Of a stretch of DNA of 5,394 nucleotides, positions 1-5,394 are shown piece after piece. The position numbers and the translations under genes were made by a program. The notes under the pieces are model-generated. The model saw only the letters and a list, made by a program, of their open reading frames with translations. It was not told the origin of the DNA and did not search any database. Source of the DNA: CAYLZW01 sp964388085 (GTDB taxonomy: Bacteria > Myxococcota > UBA727 > CAYLZW01). Positions within the stretch are counted from its first letter, which is position 1. The number at the start of each line of letters is the position of its first letter. Location of the stretch: positions 1 through 5,394 of the forward strand of contig CAYLZW010000374.1 in assembly GCA_964388085.1 (NCBI GenBank), written 5' to 3'.

Positions 1-522
1 CACGATGGAGCGCTTGTCGCGGATGAGGAACTCGATGGGGTCCTCGATCGTGATGATGTGCGCGGTGCGGTGCGTGTTGATGTAGTCGATCATCGCCGCC
101 AGCGTCGTCGACTTGCCCGAGCCCGTGGTGCCCGTGACGAGGATGAGGCCGCGCTCCTCCTGCGCGATGTTCTCGAGCACCTTCGGCAGGTGCAGCTGAT
201 CGATGGTCAGGATCTTGAATGGGATGACGCGGAAGACGATGCCGACCGTGCCGCGCTGCATGAACACGTTGACGCGAAAGCGGCCGAGGCCGGGCACGCC
301 GTAGGCGAGGTCGAGCTCGTTGTCGTCCTTGAACAGCTCCTTTTGGAAGTTGTTCATGATCGAGAACGCCATGCGACCGACCTCTTCGGGCGGCAAGCGC
401 TGCGCGTCCTTCAGCGGGACGAGAGAGCCATCGATGCGGAACATCGGCGGCAGGCCGGCCTTCAGATGGATGTCGCTGGCGCCGCCCTTGATGGCGACGG
501 TGAGGATGTCGTTCAGCTCCAT
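1..522 (-). CDS. pilT: PilT-family type IV pilus retraction ATPase, N-terminal part (3' end outside window)
   Basis: Hexameric cytoplasmic ATPase of the PilT/PilU branch of the GspE secretion ATPase superfamily, which powers depolymerisation of type IV pili for twitching motility. The 174 visible residues start MELNDILTVAIKGGASDIHL, the usual PilT N-terminal PAS-like domain with its ASDIHL signature. FRVNVFMQRG follows at about 82-91, then PFKILT at 101-106. The Walker A motif GTTGSGKST is at residues 131-139, and the Asp box IITIEDPIEF at about 156-165. The Walker B, His box and C-terminal half lie past the left edge; family members are usually about 345-375 residues. The start is ATG at 522-520, with GGGAG (complement of 531-535) 8 bases upstream. 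It is divergent from the LarA-like gene. The residues after the Asp box (LIRDKRSIV) differ from the common FVHESK form, so this may be one of several PilT paralogues or PilU. The family is certain; the exact paralogue is not. Confidence 0.9.
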   Translation of the reverse strand, partial: MELNDILTVAIKGGASDIHLKAGLPPMFRIDGSLVPLKDAQRLPPEEVGRMAFSIMNNFQKELFKDDNELDLAYGVPGLGRFRVNVFMQRGTVGIVFRVIPFKILTIDQLHLPKVLENIAQEERGLILVTGTTGSGKSTTLAAMIDYINTHRTAHIITIEDPIEFLIRDKRSIV

Positions 523-548
523 CGAATGCGCTCCCGGTTCAGCTCGAG

Positions 549-602
549 TCGTCACGAGGACGTCGGCGCACCATACTAGCCGGGTGCCTTCGCTCGTGGC
601 GA
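549..602. promoter_or_regulatory. possible divergent promoter region between the pilT-like and larA-like genes
   Basis: The 124-base gap 523-646 separates two head-to-head genes, so promoters in both directions are expected. Its only AT-containing patch is at 571-580. On the plus strand, CATACT (572-577) lies 17 bases after TCGTCA (549-554), each matching the sigma-70 consensus at 4 of 6 positions. On the minus strand, TAGTAT (complement of 573-578) lies 18 bases after TCGCCA (complement of 597-602), again 4 of 6 each. The two candidate -10 boxes overlap, which would make firing mutually exclusive. Such weak matches occur by chance, so this is a suggestion from position and composition only. 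Confidence 0.25.
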
Positions 603-635
603 ACCCGTCGCCGCGAGCGCGCCGCCGCACACGAG

Positions 636-640
636 AGGAG
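636..640 (+). promoter_or_regulatory. ribosome binding site that fixes the start of the larA-like gene
   Basis: AGGAG, within GAGAGGAG at 633-640, sits 6 bases before the ATG at 647. The reading frame is open much further upstream, back to an ATG at 320 inside the opposite-strand pilT gene. This strong Shine-Dalgarno site, together with the point where LarA-like sequence begins, selects 647 as the start. Confidence 0.85.
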
Positions 641-643
641 CGT

Positions 644-662
644 CGCATGCGCGCGCGCGCGC
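644..662. repeat. alternating purine-pyrimidine (GC)n tract over the larA-like start codon
   Basis: Nineteen bases alternate strictly between pyrimidine and purine, mostly as CG/GC steps, and include the ATG at 647-649. It encodes the Arg-Ala-Arg-Ala opening of the protein. Tracts like this are the classic sequence type for Z-DNA under negative supercoiling and are prone to slippage. No function is shown. Confidence 0.6.
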
Positions 663-1873
663 TACCCGTGGGAGACAGGTCGGTGCAGGTGCGCTTGCAC
701 CGCGCGGACCTGCTCGTACCCGCACCCAGCCCCGATAGGCCCGCGGTCGAGCTCGAGCGCGCCGCCCGCGCCGCCGTGGAGGCGCTGCCCGCGCGCGCGC
801 GCTCGGTGTGCCTCGTGGTGCCGGATCGCACGCGAGACGCGCGCCTCCCGGAGGTGCTCCCCGTGCTCCTCCGCCAGCTGCGGGCGCGCGGCCTGCTCGC
901 TGCCGGGCGTCCGCCGTGTGTGTTCGCCTCCGGCACGCACGCGCCCATGTCGCCGGCCGAGATGAGCGCCGCGCTCGGCGACGACGTCGCGGCTCGTGTC
1001 CGCGCGCTGCCGCACGACTGCGACGCGGCCGATCTCGTCGAGCTCGAGGGAGGGCTCGGCGCGCGCGTCCACCCCGAGGTGGCGCAGGCGGCCGCCATCG
1101 TCGTCGTGGGGGCGCTCTCCTGGCACTACCTCGCCGGCTTCGGTGGCGGCCGCAAGATGCTGCTGCCGGGCGTGTCCGATCGCGCGACCGCCACCGCCGT
1201 GCACCGCGCGTGTCTCGTCTCCCATCCTCCGGGACGCGCGCCCTTCGCGGCCCACGGCGTCCTCGACGAGAACCCGCTGCACCAGCGCATCCTCGAGCGG
1301 CTGCCCTCCTTGCTGCCGCGCAGCAGCGGCCTGAGCGTCGTCGTCGAGGGCGGCGCCGTCGTCGACGCCGAGGGCGGCGGCCTGCTCGAGCATCACGCCC
1401 GCCTGGCCGCGCGCTTCGCCGAAGCCCGCACGCTCGCGCGCGAGGCTCCCTATGACGGCGTCGTGCTCTCGTGCGGGGGCGCTCCCTACGACGTCGACCT
1501 CGTGCAGGCACATAAGGCGCTGTTCGCCATCGCCGACCTCTTGCGAGAGGGCGCGCGCGTAGCGTGGCTCGCCGAGCTCCCGCGCGCGCTCGGCCACGAT
1601 CGCATGCGAGCGTGGATGACGACGGGGACGCCCGAGCTTCAGCTCCGAGAGCTCCTGAAGCACTTCGTCATCGGCGAGCAGACGGCGTGGTCGCTGCGCT
1701 CGCTGATCGCGCGCTTCGAGGTCGGGCTCGTCAGCTCCCTCGACGACAGCCTCGTGCGAGCGCTCGGCATGACGCCCCTGTCTCCGTCGGACATCGAGCC
1801 CTTCGTGCGCGCAGCCGGCGGACGGCTCGCGCTCGCTCCCCACGGCGCCGCCTACCGCTACAGGCTCACGTGA
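647..1873 (+). CDS. larA: LarA-family nickel-pincer-nucleotide racemase/epimerase (DUF2088)
   Basis: Complete 408-residue cytoplasmic protein, slightly shorter than typical LarA (about 420-430). LarA proteins invert the stereocentre of lactate or other 2-hydroxyacids by hydride transfer, using a nickel pincer nucleotide held on a lysine. Landmarks relative to Lactobacillus plantarum LarA are: PDRTR at 59-63 (R63 for Arg75); ASGTHAPMS with H98 (for His108); WHYLAGFGGGRKMLLPG with H160 (for His174) and K170 (for the cofactor-binding Lys184); H186 (for the Ni ligand His200); and GGAPYD plus Q287 and K290 (for Gln295 and Lys298). The spacings H160-K170-H186 and Q287-K290 match the reference exactly. 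The C-terminal domain follows (about 270-400). The cofactor-making genes larB, larC and larE are not adjacent, so the cofactor must come from elsewhere. The family is secure. The substrate is unknown, since many LarA homologues are not lactate racemases. The gene converges with the FHA gene, 70 bases away. Confidence 0.9.
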   Translation: MRARALPVGDRSVQVRLHRADLLVPAPSPDRPAVELERAARAAVEALPARARSVCLVVPDRTRDARLPEVLPVLLRQLRARGLLAAGRPPCVFASGTHAPMSPAEMSAALGDDVAARVRALPHDCDAADLVELEGGLGARVHPEVAQAAAIVVVGALSWHYLAGFGGGRKMLLPGVSDRATATAVHRACLVSHPPGRAPFAAHGVLDENPLHQRILERLPSLLPRSSGLSVVVEGGAVVDAEGGGLLEHHARLAARFAEARTLAREAPYDGVVLSCGGAPYDVDLVQAHKALFAIADLLREGARVAWLAELPRALGHDRMRAWMTTGTPELQLRELLKHFVIGEQTAWSLRSLIARFEVGLVSSLDDSLVRALGMTPLSPSDIEPFVRAAGGRLALAPHGAAYRYRLT

Positions 1874-1902
1874 CCGGAGGGAGCAAGGCTCGGAGGAAAT
1901 CT

Positions 1903-1914
1903 GCCCGTGCGGGC
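1903..1914. terminator. weak hairpin in the convergent gap, possible terminator
   Basis: GCCC-GTGC-GGGC forms a 4-bp stem with a 4-base loop (5 bp if the loop closes to 2 bases). It lies between the stop of the larA-like gene (1871-1873) and the stop of the FHA gene (1946-1944). Read on the minus strand, the hairpin is followed by AGATTTCC, with only three T residues; on the plus strand there is no T tract. The position is right for a terminator but the structure is poor. Rho-dependent termination is equally possible. Confidence 0.25.
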
Positions 1915-1943
1915 GTGCGGCGGAGGGGCGCGGCCTTCAAAGA

Positions 1944-3698
1944 TCAAGGAAAGCGAGCTTCGCTGAGGTCGTCGGGCGCGGCGTCGGTGCTGATCGTCAC
2001 CTGATAGCCGCCGCCACGTCGCCTCACGCTGCTGACGCGGCCGCTGGCGCTGCCGGACTTCGTCTTCAGCTCGACGCTGCCGCCACGCCGGATGCGCCGC
2101 CCGTCGCTGCCCGAGACGTTCACGAGCAGCGTCACGCCGCCGCGCTCGATGGTGCCGACGCTGTCGCCGCCCTTGAGCGTGTCGCCGACCTTCACCGCGA
2201 AGCCGGTGAGGGTGCCGCTGGCGGGCGCCGTGACGTTCACATCGCCGCTCTTCGCGAGCAGGCGCTTCAGCTTGTCCTTCTCGCGGTCGAGCATCTCCTG
2301 CGCCGAGGGTTGGCTCTCGGCCACCGCCTCGAGCGCCTCGATGTTCGCGCGCAGGTTCGAGATCTCGTCGCTGCCCGCGTCCTCGAAGGAGAACAAGAGC
2401 GCGCCGCGCCGGACGCTCTGGCCGTCGCTGGCCGCGACGTCCGCCACGGTGCCACCGGCGCGCGCCTTCACCGCGATGGGACCCTCCCGCTCGATGACGA
2501 CGGCGTACCACGACGAGGGCCCGGTCGAGCCGCTCGCCGGCTTGGCGCCGTCGTCGTCGTCCTCTGTCGTCTTGGCGCGCGGCGGCCGGCGTCCCGTGGC
2601 GGCGCTCGCCTTGCTGTCCGTGTCGTCGAGCCGCGGCTCGCTGTCGTCGTCGAGGGCGCTGTCCGCGGCCGGATCGGCGGCGGCCACGGTGTCGTCGGCG
2701 GCGGGGTCGTCGGCGGCGGGGTCATCGGCGGCGGGGTCTCCCGCTGCCGCGCCGTCGTCCGCGGCCGCGTCGTCCGCGAGCGGGTCCGTCTTCGCGGCGC
2801 CGTCGTCGGCCACGGGGTCGCCCGCGCTGGCGAGCTTCACGTCGTCGGCGGCGGCCGCCCCGGCGTCGCCCGCGGCGGCTCTGGCGGCTTTGGCCTCGGC
2901 GGCGCGCTCCCGCGCGATGGCATCGTTCGGGTCGGCGGTGACGTCGTCCGCGTCCGCCGCGAGCGCGCTCGGCATGGGGCCGAGCAGGGCGTCGCCGAAG
3001 AAGCGCAGGCCGCCCCAGCCGCCGGCGCCGACGACGACGACGGCGAGGAGGCCGATCGCGAACCAGGGCAGCGCGCTCTGGACGCGCACCTCCGGCGCCG
3101 GGCGCGGCAGCTCCACGCCGGACGTCGGGTATCCCGGCGTCGCGGGCAGCGACGGGGTGGGCGCTACGAAGCTCGCGCCGGCGGGCCCAGCCGGTGTCGG
3201 AGGCGGCGCGGCGAACGAGGGCGGCGGCTCCATGGACGGCGGCGGTCCGCCGGCGGCGGTCATCTCCGAAAGCTCCGGGGACGTGCCCGCCGCCCCGTCG
3301 AAGTCAGGCTCTCCAGCCGACGTCGGCGGCGCCTCCATGGAGGAGAGCCCAAAGCCGCCGCCGGTCTGCGTGAAGCGCAGCACGCAGTTGCAGATACGGA
3401 TCTGATCGCCCGTCTTGAGCTGCGCCTTCTGGACGGGCCGGCCATTCACGATGGTGCCGTTGCGGCTCTCGTTGTCGACGATGGCGTAGGTGCCACCCTC
3501 GGCGAGGATCTTGGCGTGCAGCTTCGAGACGCCGGGCTCGGTGGCCAGCGTCAGATCGGAGCCCGGCGCGCGGCCGATGACGAAGGTGCCGGCGCTCAGG
3601 TTCCACGAGCGCCCCGCGAGCGTGCCCTGCGTGCAGATGAGCTGCCCCGAGATCATGGTCGGGAGCTGAAAGAGGACGGTCCGCTCCTCGCCGCTCAC
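1944..3698 (-). CDS. FHA domain - membrane helix - membrane-fusion-protein (HlyD/AcrA-like) hybrid
   Basis: Complete 584-residue protein. Residues 17-112 form an FHA domain, a phosphothreonine-binding module, with IGRAPGSDL (41-49), SKLH (58-61), SRNGT (78-82) and VNG (84-86). Residues 113-208 are a Pro/Gly/Ala-rich linker with three PPP runs. One membrane helix spans about 209-231 (ALPWFAIGLLAVVVVGAGGW), which places the FHA domain in the cytoplasm and the rest in the periplasm. Residues 243-397 are Ala/Asp-rich and include a PAADD tandem repeat. Residues 398-572 look like a periplasmic adaptor: first lipoyl half (409-440), short helical hairpin (about 443-483), second lipoyl half (487-519, APASGTLTGFAVKVGD), then a beta-barrel-like tail (521-571). 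The start is GTG, overlapping the upstream stop as GTGA, with GAGGGGGG 6 bases before it. An ATG at residue 15 has no well-placed ribosome site. I know of no named gene with this order. The role is inferred to be a phospho-regulated envelope adaptor. The domain calls are good; the function is unknown. Confidence 0.85.
   Translation of the reverse strand: MSGEERTVLFQLPTMISGQLICTQGTLAGRSWNLSAGTFVIGRAPGSDLTLATEPGVSKLHAKILAEGGTYAIVDNESRNGTIVNGRPVQKAQLKTGDQIRICNCVLRFTQTGGGFGLSSMEAPPTSAGEPDFDGAAGTSPELSEMTAAGGPPPSMEPPPSFAAPPPTPAGPAGASFVAPTPSLPATPGYPTSGVELPRPAPEVRVQSALPWFAIGLLAVVVVGAGGWGGLRFFGDALLGPMPSALAADADDVTADPNDAIARERAAEAKAARAAAGDAGAAAADDVKLASAGDPVADDGAAKTDPLADDAAADDGAAAGDPAADDPAADDPAADDTVAAADPAADSALDDDSEPRLDDTDSKASAATGRRPPRAKTTEDDDDGAKPASGSTGPSSWYAVVIEREGPIAVKARAGGTVADVAASDGQSVRRGALLFSFEDAGSDEISNLRANIEALEAVAESQPSAQEMLDREKDKLKRLLAKSGDVNVTAPASGTLTGFAVKVGDTLKGGDSVGTIERGGVTLLVNVSGSDGRRIRRGGSVELKTKSGSASGRVSSVRRRGGGYQVTISTDAAPDDLSEARFP
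2691..2735. repeat. three tandem 15-bp copies encoding PAADD
   Basis: The unit gtcgtcggcggcggg occurs at 2691-2705 and 2706-2720, and with one mismatch (gtcatcggcggcggg) at 2721-2735. On the minus strand it encodes residues 322-336 of the FHA/adaptor protein, PAADD three times. Degenerate ADD and DPAAD versions flank it within the acidic linker. Because the unit is a multiple of three bases, copy-number changes would lengthen or shorten the periplasmic linker without a frameshift. Confidence 0.85.
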
Positions 3699-5394
3699 GG
3701 CGCGCCCCCCTCGAGGACGACGAGCTCCACGTCGCCCTTCTTCGCCTTGCCGCCGGGCGCGACGCCGGCCTCGAGCCGCTCGCTCGGCACGCCGTGCGAG
3801 ATGAGGAAGTCCACGACGACCTCGGCGCGCGCGCGGGCCAGCTCGTCGCCGCCCTCGTTGCCGCTGCCGGGGACGCCCTGCACGCGCACGCGGCCGAGCT
3901 CGGGCTTGTCGAGCAAGAGGTCCACGACGTCGTCGAGGATGAACTCCGCGGCGGCCAGCATGCGCGGCTGCCCGAGCTCGAAGGGCACCTTGGTCGACAA
4001 GGTCACCTGGTTGCGCTTGAGGCGCGCGATGCGCTTTTTCGGCTCGGGCTTGAGCGAGAACGCGCGCACGGTGCGCCCGCCCTCCTCGACGCCGAAGTCG
4101 GTCCCCTGCTTGAAGTGCCCGGGGGCCTCCACGACGGCGTGGTAGCGGCCAGCCGGCAGCTCGGCCTCGAACACGCCGGCCTTCACCTGCACGCTCATCT
4201 CCCCCACGGTGCCGCCGCGCACGATGACGCGCCCGTCGATGGGCTGGTTGCGCGCGTTGCTCACCCGGCCGCGGAACAAGCCGGCCGGGCGCGGCGTCGG
4301 CACGAGCGACACGTCGGCGCGCGTCTCCACGCCGGCCTGCACGTCGACGGTGGCGGTCGCGGTCTTGTAGTCGGGGTGGCTGACGGTGATCGTCTGTAGG
4401 CCGGGGGGCAGCGCGGGCGCCTTGAAGCAGCCGCGCACGTCAGAGACGACGACGACGCCGTTGCCGAGGTCCACGTAGGCCTCCTCGATGGGCGTCTGCG
4501 CGCGCACGTTGGTCACGCAGCCCTCGACGTCACCGCTGCGGGCGGCCGCCTGCGCCCCGCCTCCTGACGACGACGAAGCGGCGCCGCCCTCGAAGGGGCT
4601 GAAGGTCCAGCTCAGCGCCGCGTGCACCGCGTAGGCGGGGTTCAAGGGCTGACCATCGGTGAGCTTGTCGAGGCCGGGGCTGAAGTAGCCGCCGGTGCCG
4701 AACACGCCGAAGTCGGCCCCCACGTCGACGTGCAGGCCGCGCACGAGGGTGAAGCGCACGCCGGGCGTCGCCACGAGGTGCGAGTCGAGGAAGCCATAAG
4801 GGCCGCCGCCCGGGCCCGCGTCCTCGACGAGGCCGAGGGCCATCTGCCCCCAGAGCTCGGTGTAGGCGGTGACGAAGGGGAACGGCAGCTCGACGCCGAG
4901 GCCGTAGAAGACCTGGTCGTAGTACCAGCTCGACGTCGTCAGCGCGAGCAGATGGCCCTGCACGCCACGCAGGTAGTAGCGCTGCGCCGTCCCCGAGTTG
5001 CGAGCGTTCTGGTAGGTGTAGCCGCCGTTCACGTGCACGCGCAGCGGCAGGTCCCACGCGTCGTACAGGTCGAGGGTGAACAGCGCCGCGGCGCTCACGC
5101 CGAAGTTCGCGAGGTCGGGCCCGAGCCCGTCGAGGGACGCCGGCAGGTAGCCGCGCACGTCGAGGCCGAAGGCCACCGGCATGAGGTCGTAGCCCACCTT
5201 CAGCGACGGGTAGAGGTCACCGGCCGTGATCGCCGGCGCGCCCCCCTCGGAGTTGGCGTTGCTCGCGAACTGCACCGCGAGGCCGAGCTCCACGAGGTCG
5301 AAGAGCGTGAGCCCGAAGGTGCCGAGCCCGGACGCGAAGGCGTTCTCGTCGGTGCCGGGGCCGATGAAGTCCGGCAGGTAGAACGCGCGCGCGC
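3695..5394 (-). CDS. outer-membrane barrel with two carboxypeptidase-regulatory-like repeats and a C-terminal OmpA-like domain (5' end outside window)
   Basis: The frame is open to the right edge. The 33 codons from 5392 to 5294 (ARAFYLPDFIGPGTDENAFA...) continue smoothly, so the true start and signal peptide lie outside, and the GTG at 5293 is only internal. Counting from 5392, residues 1-266 alternate polar and hydrophobic with many aromatics (YYLRG, WYYDQVFYGLGVELPF, TELWGQMALG), typical of an outer-membrane beta-barrel. A Ser/Gly linker spans about 269-286. Two Ig-like regulatory repeats follow at about 287-364 (GDVEGCVTN ... DVRGCFKAPALPPG) and 370-447 (FRGRVSNARNQPIDGRVIV ... ELPAGRY). 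Residues 459-561 are OmpA-like (VTLSTKVPFELGQPRM, ARARAEVVVDFLISHGV), but the peptidoglycan-contacting Asp and the nearby Asn are absent. The stop overlaps the start of the FHA/adaptor gene by four bases, which implies one operon. Likely anchored in the outer membrane with a periplasmic tail. The partner and cargo are unknown. Confidence 0.85.
   Translation of the reverse strand, partial: ARAFYLPDFIGPGTDENAFASGLGTFGLTLFDLVELGLAVQFASNANSEGGAPAITAGDLYPSLKVGYDLMPVAFGLDVRGYLPASLDGLGPDLANFGVSAAALFTLDLYDAWDLPLRVHVNGGYTYQNARNSGTAQRYYLRGVQGHLLALTTSSWYYDQVFYGLGVELPFPFVTAYTELWGQMALGLVEDAGPGGGPYGFLDSHLVATPGVRFTLVRGLHVDVGADFGVFGTGGYFSPGLDKLTDGQPLNPAYAVHAALSWTFSPFEGGAASSSSGGGAQAAARSGDVEGCVTNVRAQTPIEEAYVDLGNGVVVVSDVRGCFKAPALPPGLQTITVSHPDYKTATATVDVQAGVETRADVSLVPTPRPAGLFRGRVSNARNQPIDGRVIVRGGTVGEMSVQVKAGVFEAELPAGRYHAVVEAPGHFKQGTDFGVEEGGRTVRAFSLKPEPKKRIARLKRNQVTLSTKVPFELGQPRMLAAAEFILDDVVDLLLDKPELGRVRVQGVPGSGNEGGDELARARAEVVVDFLISHGVPSERLEAGVAPGGKAKKGDVELVVLEGGAP
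3705..3712 (-). promoter_or_regulatory. ribosome binding site for the FHA/adaptor gene, inside the upstream gene
   Basis: GAGGGGGG (complement of 3705-3712) lies 6 bases before the GTG at 3698-3696. It is embedded in the last codons of the barrel/OmpA-like gene. Together with the four-base GTGA overlap at 3698-3695 (start GTG, upstream stop TGA) it supports GTG as the start, and it supports translational coupling of the two genes. Confidence 0.7.

Noticed and set aside
58..579. Plus-strand open frame of 173 codons
   Set aside because: It is antisense to pilT, which has clear Walker A and Asp box motifs on the other strand.
573..590. Sigma-54-type promoter for the pilT-like gene (GGCAC-like element on the minus strand)
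   Set aside because: The GG is present, but no GC doublet occurs at the required 10-base spacing.
320..646. Upstream extension of the larA-like frame to an ATG at 320
   Set aside because: It lies antisense to the pilT coding sequence, shows no LarA similarity, and a strong ribosome site precedes the ATG at 647.
662..1843. Minus-strand open frame of 393 codons
   Set aside because: It is antisense to the larA-like gene, whose catalytic motifs are intact. The composition is of shadow type with no domain.
1952..1964. Hairpin AGCGA-GCT-TCGCT as a terminator for the larA-like gene
   Set aside because: It has only 5 bp and a 3-base loop, is not followed by T residues, and lies inside the end of the FHA gene.
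2691..2735. CRISPR-like or regulatory iteron array
   Set aside because: The copies are directly abutting 15-mers without spacers and are explained by the in-frame PAADD protein repeat.
2310..4145. Plus-strand open frame of 611 codons
   Set aside because: It is antisense to the FHA and barrel genes, crosses their junction, and is rich in Arg/Gly/Ala with no recognisable domain. This is a typical GC-rich shadow frame.
5291..5293. GTG as the start of the barrel/OmpA-like gene
   Set aside because: The frame stays open to the window edge and encodes plausible barrel sequence upstream. No signal peptide follows this GTG, so it is internal.

Overview
The window is very GC-rich throughout, with GC-ending codons in all four real genes and long spurious open frames in other frames. 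It encodes a PilT-type motility ATPase, an FHA-domain membrane protein, and an outer-membrane barrel fused to carboxypeptidase-regulatory-like and OmpA-like domains. That mix fits a Gram-negative, high-GC, delta-proteobacterial type of organism, most likely Myxococcota. The lineage is inferred from gene content and composition; no marker gene is present.

Layout from left to right: (1) positions 1-522, minus strand, the N-terminal 174 residues of a PilT-family retraction ATPase that runs off the left edge. (2) 523-646, a divergent intergenic region with one AT-containing patch that may hold promoters for both directions. (3) 647-1873, plus strand, a complete LarA-family protein (nickel-pincer-nucleotide racemase/epimerase) with every catalytic landmark I could check. 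(4) 1874-1943, a 70-base convergent gap with one weak hairpin. (5) 1944-3698, minus strand, a 584-residue protein with an unusual order: cytoplasmic FHA domain, Pro-rich linker, one membrane helix, Ala/Asp-rich periplasmic linker, then a membrane-fusion-protein (HlyD/AcrA-like) module. (6) 3695-5394, minus strand, the C-terminal 565 residues of an outer-membrane protein (barrel, two Ig-like regulatory repeats, OmpA-like domain). It lies upstream of gene 5 in the same transcript, and its stop codon overlaps the next start by four bases. The N-terminus and signal peptide lie beyond the right edge.

Genes 5 and 6 look translationally coupled. Together they could form an envelope-spanning unit: a phosphothreonine-sensing domain in the cytoplasm, a single-pass helix, a long flexible acidic spacer, a periplasmic adaptor, and an outer-membrane barrel with its own periplasmic tail. 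No ABC, RND or MFS transporter gene is present in the window. This pair is the best candidate here for something undescribed. The LarA-like enzyme and the PilT ATPase are separate transcription units and show no obvious functional link to the pair.
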